A stretch of DNA of 64,000 nt, taken from Flagellimonas okinawensis. Its GTDB lineage: Bacteria > Bacteroidota > Bacteroidia > Flavobacteriales > Flavobacteriaceae. The position numbers and the translations under genes are program-made. A model generated the notes under the pieces. It saw only the letters and a program-made list of their open reading frames with translations. It had not been told where the DNA came from and ran no database searches. This document shows, in pieces, positions 36,188-45,232 of the stretch. Positions within the stretch are counted from its first letter, which is position 1; each line of letters begins with the position of its first letter. The stretch is taken from NCBI RefSeq assembly GCF_029194005.1, contig NZ_JARFVA010000009.1:20006-84005 (forward strand), in the 5' to 3' direction.

Positions 36188-37777
36188 CTATGTCCTAAAA
36201 ATGCTCCCAATATCATGGTGTATTTTCAAGTAATGCTGCTCCAACTCCGATTCTGAAATCTGCAACGCCCCGGGCAACCCTTTCGGGATATCGGGTCTCG
36301 CAAAGCGTACCTTACGGTCCTTACCATCCGCGAACACCACAAACTCCCCCTGCTTCAACCGAAAGAACACCTCGGCCCTGCGCTTGGACACCTCCTTCTC
36401 CCCTTCCGTGATCCTTCGCTCCATATTGAGTCCGGAACTCTTGCTCACACTGCGTGTAGGGATCTTGACCAACTCAAAAAATCGTTCATAGTATTTAGCG
36501 GTATCGGGGTCGTTCACCTTTCCGAAAAACTGATAGGATAGATTGGAAAGTATAGCCCTACTGGCCTTTTCCCCGTACATCATATCATTCTGTATCTTGT
36601 CCTGAAGCACATATACACTAACGATATCATAACTTCTGAGTGTTGCCGGTATCCGGTGCATGTTCAACAGGCGCAAGGTAGAGGCCTCCTCCAACAGCAT
36701 GAAAGAGGGTTTCCTGTTGCGTTGGCTCATCTGTTTGGAAATCGTATGAATGATGGTGGCAATCACGGGAGACAACGAAGCATCCTTTTGGGGGTTGTTC
36801 ACCAAGGCAATGACGGATGGTTTGTTTTCATTATTGAGATCCAAAGGAATCTCATCTCTGGAAAGGACCATGAATATCTTCCGGGTACTGATCTTTTTAA
36901 AACCGTTGGCCAAGGTACTGAGTACCCCGGCCGTCTGTCGATCCGAACCCATCCCACTTATGAAGGCATCGGCCATGGCACGGGAGGTCACATTTCCCCG
37001 CAAGAACTTGACCAGGCTCTTGGTGGTCAATTGCTGGTAAAGCGCCATCAAGTGCGGTAGGGTACAGTAATCAGGGTAATCCTTTTTCAATCTCCATATC
37101 AATCCACTGATCAGGCCCTCGGCGGCATCCTTGAAGAACCGTGAAGTACTGTTTTGATCAGAGTCCCGTTGTTCCATGAGGTTCTCCAATAGTACCCTTG
37201 ATATCTCATGTACACTTTCCTCATCAGGCAAATAGCGCGGTGCTATGGGATTTACCCGATTGTGTATCGGGCCGAAGGACACGATCTTAAAGGGTACGCT
37301 TTTATCTTTCCATAAGGGATAGGCCATTTCCGTAATTTCAAAATCCTTGTAATCATGTATGACACCGGTGAAACGCTCCTTTTCAAAATGCTTCAGGAAA
37401 TTATAGATGATACTTTCGGTCTTTCCGCTTCCGGCAGAGGCCATCACGGAGACTCCCCTTCGAATGTTCCCCAATACCAATGGCCTTCCCCGGACTTTCA
37501 TGGTAACTTCGAAGACCTTGGAGGGTTTCCGGTCCTCTTTATAAAAATCCACTAGTCCATAGATTATCGCATGTACAAAGACCATGGGCAACCAATAGTG
37601 CAAAGATGTCGGCAAAAGATCATTCCATTGCCCTGTCCATACCGTAATCGCAGCCCATATGACAATGCCCATTACCCCGATCATAAGCCCATGTCTATGA
37701 TACCTGTTCACTATAAAAGACATCACTGACCATAACAACAGGCCAACCACGATCTCCATCCAACCGAATTGTTCCAT
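36188..37777 (-). CDS. VirD4/TraG-type conjugative coupling protein
   Basis: The protein has 529 residues. Two or three N-terminal membrane segments (about 5-90) are followed by the ATPase: Walker A VMASAGSGKTESI near 115, a TraD/VirD4-type middle with ENKPSVIALVNNPQ, Walker B-like PSFMLLEEASTLRL near 360, and YVLQDKIQNDMMYG. Coupling proteins bring the relaxase-DNA complex to the type IV channel. The relaxase gene lies just upstream (9-bp gap), so this is the mob operon of the element. It is far from the tra operon, split by 16 kb of cargo. Confidence 0.9.
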   Translation of the reverse strand: MEQFGWMEIVVGLLLWSVMSFIVNRYHRHGLMIGVMGIVIWAAITVWTGQWNDLLPTSLHYWLPMVFVHAIIYGLVDFYKEDRKPSKVFEVTMKVRGRPLVLGNIRRGVSVMASAGSGKTESIIYNFLKHFEKERFTGVIHDYKDFEITEMAYPLWKDKSVPFKIVSFGPIHNRVNPIAPRYLPDEESVHEISRVLLENLMEQRDSDQNSTSRFFKDAAEGLISGLIWRLKKDYPDYCTLPHLMALYQQLTTKSLVKFLRGNVTSRAMADAFISGMGSDRQTAGVLSTLANGFKKISTRKIFMVLSRDEIPLDLNNENKPSVIALVNNPQKDASLSPVIATIIHTISKQMSQRNRKPSFMLLEEASTLRLLNMHRIPATLRSYDIVSVYVLQDKIQNDMMYGEKASRAILSNLSYQFFGKVNDPDTAKYYERFFELVKIPTRSVSKSSGLNMERRITEGEKEVSKRRAEVFFRLKQGEFVVFADGKDRKVRFARPDIPKGLPGALQISESELEQHYLKIHHDIGSIFRT

Positions 37778-37786
37778 ATCCTTCGC

Positions 37787-38806
37787 TTATATTCCGATAG
37801 TACTTGATTCCATTGCTTTTCCAATGCCCTTTTTCAGCTTCATCATAGCTTTATAGGCCAATTGTGCCTTGTTGGTAGGGATGCTCGGCACCTTCACTCC
37901 CGCCCTGAACAAGAGTTGTTTGGCAGCTTGTTTTTCGTTGGCGGGCAACCCCAACAGTGTTGCAAAGAATAGCTTGGGGTTCTTGTCCAACAGGTTGCGG
38001 GCGTGATAGGTCTCCACAAAGTTCCTGCGGTAGCCGAACTGCCCATCGAAGGTCTTTTCCGCGGCCCTATAGAATTTGTCCCTGTCAAAACCCTGCTTCA
38101 CCCTTTCACCATTGAGGATGGTTTCCGAAGTGCGGAACTTGGAACCTGGGGACAGACTATGGGAGTTGGTCACGTCCTTGCGACTCACAATGATATGTAT
38201 ATGGTTCTGGTGGCCGTCCTTTTTCATTCCGGGAACGATACGTTTGCCGTTCTGTTTGTGGGGGGCCTCCCTTTCCAAAGCATCTATCCTTTCTTTAAGC
38301 TTTCCGATATTCCCTTCTGACCTTCCTTGCCGGACCGCCCTTATCCGATGTTGCAGTTCCAAAATCCTACTGGCAAAGGGTTGGTTTTCCTTTACCGCAC
38401 TATCCTTATCCGAATAGGTTCGTTCCCTTTCCAGTTTAGCAAAATATAGTACATCCCTTACCGTGATTTCTTTATCTCGATAGAAAGAAGCTGCATAGGT
38501 TTTCATCAGTTCGCGTACATACCTCTTCATTTTTTCCGGGTCGTTCCCAATATGTTTGAGCTCTGCTTGGGAGGGACTGACCACGATGGAATAGAACTTG
38601 GGGTCCCGTTTGGAGAGTTTGGAAGTATTGGCATCGATCTCGGTAATGACCCGTTGTGCATCGATATCATTTTCTGTTTGGCTAAAAAACAGCTCCTGTT
38701 CCTGTGTTGCACTGCCTTCATTTTCCTTTTCCAGATAATTGACAAAGTCACGGGCACTGCCCTTATAAGTGCTTCCTAACTTTTGAGGGGTAATGGAGAT
38801 GTACAT
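37787..38806 (-). CDS. MobB-type relaxase (DUF5712-like)
   Basis: The protein has 339 residues from the ATG at 38806 (MYISITPQKLGS); the frame extends upstream to 38932 with less plausible residues. A conserved N-terminus with GSARDFVNYLEKEN is followed by HUH-like histidines in KDGHQNHIHIIVSRKD near residue 215. Such relaxases nick the transfer origin and lead the strand through the channel. A GC-rich hairpin lies 98 bp upstream of the start and could be part of the transfer origin. Confidence 0.85.
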   Translation of the reverse strand: MYISITPQKLGSTYKGSARDFVNYLEKENEGSATQEQELFFSQTENDIDAQRVITEIDANTSKLSKRDPKFYSIVVSPSQAELKHIGNDPEKMKRYVRELMKTYAASFYRDKEITVRDVLYFAKLERERTYSDKDSAVKENQPFASRILELQHRIRAVRQGRSEGNIGKLKERIDALEREAPHKQNGKRIVPGMKKDGHQNHIHIIVSRKDVTNSHSLSPGSKFRTSETILNGERVKQGFDRDKFYRAAEKTFDGQFGYRRNFVETYHARNLLDKNPKLFFATLLGLPANEKQAAKQLLFRAGVKVPSIPTNKAQLAYKAMMKLKKGIGKAMESSTIGI

Positions 38807-38903
38807 GGCCAAAGGTTTTAAAGTTCGGGTCGGCTTGGTTAAAGGGCCCACGCGCATTTTAGCGCTTAACACATAGATGACATGATTCTTGGCAACCCAA
38901 TAC

Positions 38904-38919
38904 ACCGGGAAAACCCGGT
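38904..38919. other. Hairpin upstream of the relaxase gene, candidate oriT component
   Basis: ACCGGG (38904-38909) pairs with CCCGGT (38914-38919) around AAAA. Another short inverted pair GCGC-ATTTTA-GCGC lies nearer the gene. Transfer origins of Bacteroidota elements commonly lie just upstream of the relaxase gene, so this is a plausible site; no nick sequence is recognised. Confidence 0.35.
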
Positions 38920-39139
38920 TCATGCAGGGCAATCCTTATCGGTTGTACTGCAGGGGCAGACCATCAATTGCTCTTTCCTTTCGTCGATCAAGAACAAAAA
39001 GGAATCGAACCACAGACATTCAAAGAATGTCGTATTTCGTCAAAAAATCAAATCGGATAGCACGGCATTAAGGAAAGTCAAATCAAATCTTACCGTACTT
39101 TTCTTGACAATGTTCAAGAACTTAAAGATATGAATTATA

Positions 39140-39762
39140 GTGCATTGCACCTAAAAAAAACATCATAATGATTGGTTCGTATTAGATTAGATTCATAACC
39201 CTTTAGCGGTAAACATCCTAGGGCACAACACAACGGAATCGTTATCAATGACCTGATAAGTTCCTTAGACTTTGCGTCGGGCATGCTTTTGATCCCAAAA
39301 GCTAAAATCCGGTCGAAGGAACATTCGGGACTTACCACCCCTATTCACTGGATAGGTTTACCACTCCAAAACCCTTCGAAAAACTTAAAAGCGCATGGAT
39401 CGATTGTTTGGGAAAGGTGACCAAAGTGAAGCTCGGAAAAAGAACTGGCTAGATCCATTTGGAGGAAGGGAAAGCTGACCAAGAACAAAAATAGTTTTTC
39501 CTATCGGCCAATACGGAAGGGATCCCATTGGATATCGTATTTTTGAATGACCCGTTAAAGTCACCCATGGTGATCAGACCGGTTATGACATGGCCTTCCA
39601 TGCTGCGATTGGATGCAGTGTGGATGCGACCATAAAGGTTCCCGAGGCTAAGCAGGTCGATACGGGAGGAACTGTTACCCTAAAAAAAGGGAAGACCATT
39701 CAAGTGAACCCCATCGGATCGGACACAGACCATCCGAAACAACATATAGATTCAGAAAAAAA
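39140..39762 (+). pseudogene. Decayed coding remnants at the mobile element/chromosome junction
   Basis: No intact gene is present, but stop-broken frames have protein-like composition. One reads NDLISSLDFASGMLLIPKA near 39245-39300, one SLDRFTTPKPFEKLKSAWID near 39350-39420, and one, near 39590-39760, GYDMAFHAAIGCSVDATIKV running to a stop at the sulfatase start. The first slightly resembles the C-terminal region of sulfatases. The frames change several times, as expected for a degraded gene or genes. The family is not recognised with confidence. Confidence 0.35.
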
Positions 39763-41385
39763 ATGAATAAGCTTTTTTTTAACCTTCTACTGTGCTGCGC
39801 ATTGATCTCTTGTAAACGTAGTAACGAAGCAACAGAAGGAATTACCGATCAAGAGACCCAAAGGCCCAACATTGTTTTTATCATCAGTGATGACCATGCC
39901 TACCAGGCCATCAGTGCTTACGGTGGGAGGTTGGCAGAAGTTGCACCGACCCCCAACATCGACAGGATAGCCAAGGACGGAATGCTCTTCGAGCGTTGTC
40001 TGGTGACCAATTCCATATGTGGGCCATCAAGGGCGGCCATACTAACGGGCAAGTACAGCCACTTAAATGGTTTTATAGATAATACCATAGGTTCCAAATT
40101 CAATTTTGACCAACAGACCTTCGGCGAATTGCTGCAACAAGCAGGATACAGGACAGGAGTATTGGGGAAACTGCATTTGGGTGATAAGCCTACAAAAGGT
40201 TTTGATTATATAGATATCCTGCCGGGTCAAGGTTCCTATTACAATCCGACTTTTATAAATGAAGAAGGCGAGTACCGAATGGAAGGTTATACCACGGACA
40301 TCATTACCGATAAAGCGATTCAATGGATGGGTTCCGTACGATCCAAAGTGCAACCCTTTATGCTGTTCTTGGGCCATAAATCCCCCCATAGACCTTGGCA
40401 GCCCGGTCCAAATGAACTGGGTATGTACGAGAACCTGGAGATTCCCGAGCCAGAATCACTTTTCGACGATTATTCAGGTGGGCGCGAAATCGCGGGCATG
40501 AACTATATGTCCATTTCCGATGCCATGAGAATGGCCCAAGACCTTAAGGTCACAGATAGACCACAGAATGGGTTTACCGATCGACAACAACGGATGTGGG
40601 ACTCCATATATCGCCCAATAAACGAAAAGTTCAATAAGGAAAAACCGACAGGAGATGACCTCACCCGATACAAATACCAACGCTACATGAGGGATTATTT
40701 GGCCAGTGTTGCTGGTGTGGACAAAGGAGTGGGTAAAGTTTTGGATTTCCTACAGGAGGCCGGACTGGACAAGAACACCATAGTGATCTATACCTCCGAT
40801 CAAGGATTCTACCTGGGGGAACATGGTTGGTTCGATAAGCGATGGATGTACAAAGAGTCCTTGAGGACCCCACTATTGGTCAAATGGCCGGGCAAGGTAA
40901 AACCTGGTTCAATCAATACCGACCTGGTCTCCAATCTCGATTTTGCAGAAACGTTCCTCGATATTGCCCAGAGCGATATCCCCAATGATATGCAAGGTAA
41001 AAGCTTGGTTCCCCTTTTGGAGGGCCGGACGCCGAAAGATTGGAGAAACTCCCATTATTACCATTATTACGAACATCCCTCCGAACACGATGTAAGGAGA
41101 CATTACGGCATTACCACGGACCGATACAAGCTCATCCATTTCTATTATGACCTTGATAAATGGGAACTATACGATCTACGGGACGATCCAAATGAAATGC
41201 ACAATATTTATGATAAGCCCGAATATGCCGATATCCAAGCAAAACTGCACGATGATTTGGAAGTACTGAGGGCCAACTACAAGGACAATGATTCCCTAAA
41301 CCAAAAATTCATCCATGAGTATAACGAAAAAGTAAGGAACAACCCATTGATTGAATACTGGAAACCATCAACAAAGGAAATGTAG
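39763..41385 (+). CDS. Type I (formylglycine) sulfatase lipoprotein
   Basis: The protein has 540 residues with a lipobox ending at C17 (ALISC). The metal-binding pair is in IISDDHAY (D43-D44), and the sulfatase signature CGPSR is at C86-R90, the Cys being converted to formylglycine. Later motifs include GVLGKLHLGD, FLGHKSPHRPW and YTSDQGFYLGEHGWFDKRWM. It removes sulfate esters, most likely from a marine sulfated polysaccharide; the exact substrate cannot be read from the sequence. The formylglycine-generating enzyme gene follows within 50 bp. Confidence 0.94.
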   Translation: MNKLFFNLLLCCALISCKRSNEATEGITDQETQRPNIVFIISDDHAYQAISAYGGRLAEVAPTPNIDRIAKDGMLFERCLVTNSICGPSRAAILTGKYSHLNGFIDNTIGSKFNFDQQTFGELLQQAGYRTGVLGKLHLGDKPTKGFDYIDILPGQGSYYNPTFINEEGEYRMEGYTTDIITDKAIQWMGSVRSKVQPFMLFLGHKSPHRPWQPGPNELGMYENLEIPEPESLFDDYSGGREIAGMNYMSISDAMRMAQDLKVTDRPQNGFTDRQQRMWDSIYRPINEKFNKEKPTGDDLTRYKYQRYMRDYLASVAGVDKGVGKVLDFLQEAGLDKNTIVIYTSDQGFYLGEHGWFDKRWMYKESLRTPLLVKWPGKVKPGSINTDLVSNLDFAETFLDIAQSDIPNDMQGKSLVPLLEGRTPKDWRNSHYYHYYEHPSEHDVRRHYGITTDRYKLIHFYYDLDKWELYDLRDDPNEMHNIYDKPEYADIQAKLHDDLEVLRANYKDNDSLNQKFIHEYNEKVRNNPLIEYWKPSTKEM

Positions 41386-41431
41386 TAGCTGCAGCAAGAA
41401 AGATAACTAAAGAAGGACAATTGACATTGAT

Positions 41432-42523
41432 ATGGATTTTACATTAAAACCAATATACATCTATTGCACTGCATTAGTGATGGTGATGCTAGGTTGCAGA
41501 TCCAATACAAGGAAGGACAACAGAGAATCGGAACAGACGAGATTGACACCAATAAGTCAAAAAGCCCCTTTTGAGGCACCGTATGATATGGTATGGATTC
41601 CTGGAGGGGAATTTGTACAAGGAGCTGTACCTAATGATAATATGGCCATGGCTCATGAAAAACCACCTCATCCCGTTAAGGTGGATGGCTTCTTTATGGA
41701 TGTGCATGAGGTGACCAATGCCCAATTCGGTAAATTTGTGGAGGAGACCGGTTATGTAACGGTGGCAGAACGGGAAATCGATTGGGAGGAAATGAAGAAA
41801 CAGTTGCCACAAGGAACTCCTAAACCCCACGATTCTATCCTAAAACCAGGATCGTTGGTATTCAAAAAAACTAAAACAAGTGTTCCCAACCTATTTGATT
41901 ATTCCCAATGGTGGGAATGGAAGATCGGTGCGGATTGGAAACATCCCAATGGACCAGGCACCAATATAAAGGGCAAAGAAAACCATCCTGTTGTCCATAT
42001 AGCTTTCGAGGACGCAATTGCCTATTGTGATTGGGCAGGACGTAGTCTACCCACTGAAGCTGAATGGGAATATGCCGCTAGGTCCGGCAAATCGGGTGCT
42101 AAATTCTTTTGGGGGGATGATATTACGGAACTAAAGAACCATGCCAACTCTTGGGAAGGGGAGTTCCCGGCAGAAAACACCAAAATGGATGGATATGAAC
42201 GAAGGGCTCCGGTCATGAGCTATCCAAAAAATGATTTTGGACTCTATGACATGGCAGGGAATGTCTGGGAATGGACAAGTGATTGGTACAATACCAATTA
42301 TTATCGACAACTTGCATCAGGAAACGAAGTTTCCTTAAATCCACCGGGAGCAGAAAGTGCCTTTAATCCCAACAACCCCTATGCTGAGGAAAAAGTAATC
42401 AAAGGAGGCTCCTTTTTGTGCAGTGCCTCCTATTGTGCGAGTTATCGGATTTCAGCTCGTATGGCAACAAGTCCCGATTCTGGTCAGGAGCATTTAGGTT
42501 TTAGGACTGTTTTGAGGCCATAA
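41432..42523 (+). CDS. Formylglycine-generating enzyme-family lipoprotein (SUMF1-like)
   Basis: The protein has 363 residues with a lipobox (VMVMLGC). The SUMF1 fold is evident: VWIPGGEFVQGAVP near 55, DVHEVTNAQFGKFVEETG, AGRSLPTEAEWEYAAR and DMAGNVWEWTSDWYN. Near the end, GGSFLCSASYC places two cysteines at 330 and 335, five apart, matching the catalytic copper-binding pair of human SUMF1 (C336/C341), followed by SPDSGQEHLGFR. This suggests a true oxygen-dependent sulfatase-maturing enzyme, not just a family relative. It probably activates the sulfatase encoded 46 bp upstream. Confidence 0.92.
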   Translation: MDFTLKPIYIYCTALVMVMLGCRSNTRKDNRESEQTRLTPISQKAPFEAPYDMVWIPGGEFVQGAVPNDNMAMAHEKPPHPVKVDGFFMDVHEVTNAQFGKFVEETGYVTVAEREIDWEEMKKQLPQGTPKPHDSILKPGSLVFKKTKTSVPNLFDYSQWWEWKIGADWKHPNGPGTNIKGKENHPVVHIAFEDAIAYCDWAGRSLPTEAEWEYAARSGKSGAKFFWGDDITELKNHANSWEGEFPAENTKMDGYERRAPVMSYPKNDFGLYDMAGNVWEWTSDWYNTNYYRQLASGNEVSLNPPGAESAFNPNNPYAEEKVIKGGSFLCSASYCASYRISARMATSPDSGQEHLGFRTVLRP

Positions 42524-42700
42524 TTCAGTTGGTTCTCTATTATCATTCCATGTACCACTAGAATACCTGGGATACCAGTTTGGATTTCTCTCGTTACTTT
42601 TTCACTTTGCTATGGTCTGTATCCTTAACCCTTGTGTAGCCTTCCCCCTTTTAGGACATCGCTAAATTCATAAAATTATCATTATGACCTCCTCCCAAAA

Positions 42701-43537
42701 TTAGGTACCGGTGATAACTAGAGAATCCGGGCCGTTTTCATTCATTTCAATGTACTCGTTGGGAGACATGTCTCCCAACGAGCTGTGCGGTCTATAGTTG
42801 TTATAGTCCTCTTTCCAAATATCGAACTTTTCCTGGGCATCCTCCAAAGAGAAGAACCAATTGGCGTTCAGGCACTCGTCCCTGAACGAACCGTTGAAGC
42901 TCTCGATGAACGGGTTATCGGTGGGCTTTCCTGGCCTCGAGAAGTCCAGTTCGACCTTGTTTTCATAGGCCCATTTGTCCAATACCTTGCTGATGAACTC
43001 ACTTCCATTATCCACTTTGACACGGGTTGGCAGCACTTCGTTCCCAAAAGTAATGGCTTCCATTACCTGTACGACATCACTTCCTTTGAGAGACTTTCCT
43101 GCATGGATGGCCAAACACCTGCGACTATAGTTATCCACTACAGTCAAAGCCCTGAAACGGCTCCCGTTGTACAACTGGTCCGAGACAAAATCCATGCTCC
43201 AACATTCGTTCAAACTGGAGGCGTTCCCCTCTGCGGGTTGTCTGTGTGCGGCGGAACGGTTCCGTTTGGGCCGCTTGCTCCTCAGGTTCAGCCCTTCCTC
43301 ACAATAGACCCTGTACATGCGTTTGTGGTTGTCCATGAAACCCTCCCGTCTCAAAAGAATATGGATACGCCAGAACCCGTAGCGTACCCTGACAGCGGCA
43401 ATCTCGTTCATTCTCATGCGCAACAGTTCATCGCTACGGCCCTTGGCCCTGTAATAGAAAACACTCTTGTGCAGCAATACGAGCTTGCAGCAACGCTGGA
43501 TGGAAATATTGTACTCCATCCTTATATTATCGACCAT
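42701..43537 (-). CDS. IS3-family transposase OrfB (DDE integrase core)
   Basis: The protein has 278 residues. An HTH_21-like N-terminal part (about 40-90, MNEIAAVRVRYGFWRIHILL) precedes the rve core: the acidic residues are in CWSMDFVSDQL, KVDNGSEFIS and NPFIESFNGSFRDE. C-terminal YNNYRPHSSLGDMSPNEYI is typical. It starts at an ATG overlapping the end of orfA by 11 nt. It lies in the +1 frame relative to orfA, not the usual -1. Confidence 0.92.
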   Translation of the reverse strand: MVDNIRMEYNISIQRCCKLVLLHKSVFYYRAKGRSDELLRMRMNEIAAVRVRYGFWRIHILLRREGFMDNHKRMYRVYCEEGLNLRSKRPKRNRSAAHRQPAEGNASSLNECWSMDFVSDQLYNGSRFRALTVVDNYSRRCLAIHAGKSLKGSDVVQVMEAITFGNEVLPTRVKVDNGSEFISKVLDKWAYENKVELDFSRPGKPTDNPFIESFNGSFRDECLNANWFFSLEDAQEKFDIWKEDYNNYRPHSSLGDMSPNEYIEMNENGPDSLVITGT

Positions 43538-43829
43538 CCCGCGCTTTCGGGACGGCCTCAGAACTTTTTTTCAGCACGTCCTGCAGGATCTGTTTGTCCA
43601 GACTCAGGTCGGCGACCAGTTTCTTCAACTGTGCGTTCTCCTCCTCCAGGTTCTTCAGCCTCCGGAGTTCGGAAACACCCAGCCCACCATATTTCTTCTT
43701 CCAATTGTAAAATGTGGCCTCACTGATGCCCATCTTGCGACATACCTCTTGGATACGGGTCCCCGTCTCCACCTGTTTGATCGCAAATACGATCTGCGAT
43801 TCTGAATACTTTGATCGTCTCATAAGCAA
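43527..43829 (-). CDS. IS3-family transposase OrfA (helix-turn-helix)
   Basis: The protein has 100 residues. HTH_Tnp_1 pattern: KYSESQIVFAIKQVETGTRI, CRKMGISEATFYNWKKKYGG, then a leucine-zipper-like coiled coil RLKNLEEENAQLKKLVADL. It binds the element ends. The end of the gene contains seven A in a row on the coding strand (43565-43571), a possible slippage site toward orfB. Confidence 0.92.
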   Translation of the reverse strand: MLMRRSKYSESQIVFAIKQVETGTRIQEVCRKMGISEATFYNWKKKYGGLGVSELRRLKNLEEENAQLKKLVADLSLDKQILQDVLKKSSEAVPKARDGR

Positions 43830-43981
43830 ATACTTGTTTAAAGTTAAACATTTATTCGCCCGGAAACTCTAGTTTTAAATTGTCCGGTTTAGAGGGAGGA
43901 GGTCAATTATGAAAACAATGACGTACAAATAACTTTTAATTTTTGTGCACATCTCCAAAATCTCAAACTTGCTGGACTAGA

Positions 43982-45229
43982 CTAGTCTTTATATACCAAG
44001 TTTCCCAAATTGATTTCTCCTATTTTTCTAGTCAATTGAGCATCCGAATACAATTCCAAGATTGGATCTAGAAAATGATAGGTATAGTTGGCCCCATAAA
44101 CAAAAGGGTTACCCGTATCAAAATCTTTAAAAACAGACCTAACCTTCATTGTAAGTTGTAGCAGTACACTCTTATCATTAATCAAAGCTTCGGCCTTATC
44201 AGGGCTTATTTTAAAAAGTACATCGCCATTGATATAATCCACTTGTTCCGTTTTATTGAAAAACGCATTCCCGTATGGTGTTTGGGGAGCGAATTCATTA
44301 AAGTACTCAATCGATGAGACAAACCCAAGGGGTGGTCTTTTTATAGGCAACCGCACCCAAAAACCTTCCTTAACAAAGTCATACTGGCCTTGAAACTCTA
44401 TGGCATACACCAGTTGGAAATCTTCAGAACCATCGGCAAAAAAGACTTCGGCCCATTTTAAAATAACATCCAGATACTTTTCCACAAAGTTCACATACCG
44501 TTCATTTTCCGTAAAATCATCTGCTTGGTGTCCTCCCCATTCCCTTACCACTGCACTTTTACCTGTTCCGCTCCAATCATTCATGAAATATTCTTTTTTT
44601 AGTGCGTCAGTTCCCAAATCAAAAGCAAATTCCTTCAATACTTTTTGCGCCAAACTGGATTTGGCCTCCTTTTCAATGACCTTGCCTTTGGTCTGTTGTG
44701 TAAGAGCGTCCCTATCCATTACCTTAAAATGCTCTTTAAGCATATTTATCCGTACCAAGTGTGCAAACCCAGTATATCCCAAACCGGTCAAATTTCTTTT
44801 CTCGGCAGCTTCCTTGGAAAGATCTACTTTTTTTGGATTATCCCGCATCATATAAGCATCAATGGCACCAAATCTTGGAAGTTCTTTGAACTTTTGTATC
44901 ACAATGTCTTTAAATGCCGGGTTAGGTGATTTGTAGACTAAATACTTGGAATCATCAAATGATATATTGGCGTTTTGTTGTCCTGTATTTTGGTTAATGG
45001 CTTTTTTCTCGGTTTGGGTTGTACCACCTGTTTGGGTGCTTGGCCCTTGTTCGGCATCCTTATTCCCATTAAGAATATCATCTACTTTTTTATCCGCTTT
45101 TTTTATGATTTTTTCCTCTGCCTGTTTTTTCAGTTTTTTAAAAAACTGACCATTCACAGGCTGTGGCATGGCCATCATCACAACACCCATTATCAGCCAT
45201 AAAACCTTTTTGGAACAATTACATTTCAT
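43982..45229 (-). CDS. Secreted protein of a tandem paralogous family (member 1)
   Basis: The protein has 415 residues. A signal peptide ends near VNGQ, followed by FFKKLKKQAEEKIIKKADKK, a Ser/Thr/Gln-rich linker, and the conserved region found in all four tandem members: VYKSPNPAFKDIVIQKFKEL-PRFG, VVREWGGHQADDF and NFVEKYLDVILKWAEVFFAD. I do not recognise the family. It is the last gene of a five-gene minus-strand operon, 3 bp after member 2. Confidence 0.75.
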   Translation of the reverse strand: MKCNCSKKVLWLIMGVVMMAMPQPVNGQFFKKLKKQAEEKIIKKADKKVDDILNGNKDAEQGPSTQTGGTTQTEKKAINQNTGQQNANISFDDSKYLVYKSPNPAFKDIVIQKFKELPRFGAIDAYMMRDNPKKVDLSKEAAEKRNLTGLGYTGFAHLVRINMLKEHFKVMDRDALTQQTKGKVIEKEAKSSLAQKVLKEFAFDLGTDALKKEYFMNDWSGTGKSAVVREWGGHQADDFTENERYVNFVEKYLDVILKWAEVFFADGSEDFQLVYAIEFQGQYDFVKEGFWVRLPIKRPPLGFVSSIEYFNEFAPQTPYGNAFFNKTEQVDYINGDVLFKISPDKAEALINDKSVLLQLTMKVRSVFKDFDTGNPFVYGANYTYHFLDPILELYSDAQLTRKIGEINLGNLVYKD

Positions 45230-45232
45230 CTC

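Larger units (their letters stand above)
1..38932. mobile_element. Putative CTnDOT-like integrative conjugative element (partial; left end outside window)
   Basis: The block holds a type IV secretion operon (traE to traN), RteC, an excisionase-like HTH protein, a DnaC-like ATPase, a VirD4-like coupling protein and a relaxase. This gene set is typical of Bacteroidota conjugative transposons. Cargo consists of a glycan-utilisation locus, an unusual biosynthesis/uptake block and an AT-rich island. The core is clearly more GC-rich by eye than the DNA after about 39 kb. No integrase, attachment site or traA-D, L, O-Q was found, so the limits are inferred. The left limit is unknown, and the right limit is placed near the relaxase because coding remnants and a composition change follow. 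Confidence 0.55.
42685..43905 (-). mobile_element. IS3-family insertion sequence, complete (1,221 bp)
   Basis: The ends are inverted: TGACCTCCTCCC at the left and GGGAGGAGGTCA at the right, with partial similarity further in. Inside are orfA (HTH) and orfB (DDE integrase), both on the minus strand. It sits between the FGE gene and the secreted-protein operon and does not break a recognisable gene. Confidence 0.85.
42681..43909. repeat. ATTA target-site duplication flanking the IS3 element
   Basis: ATTA at 42681-42684 and again at 43906-43909 flank the inverted ends of the element. The short perfect duplication supports insertion by transposition and indicates the element is complete. Confidence 0.7.

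Noticed and set aside
39135..39338. Minus-strand 67-codon frame in the junction region
   Set aside because: It has no domain and mixed composition; the interval is better explained as degraded plus-strand coding DNA.
42785..43726. Plus-strand open frame of 313 codons across the IS3 transposase genes
   Set aside because: It is antisense to orfA and orfB, whose motifs are unmistakable, and its own translation has no recognisable pattern.
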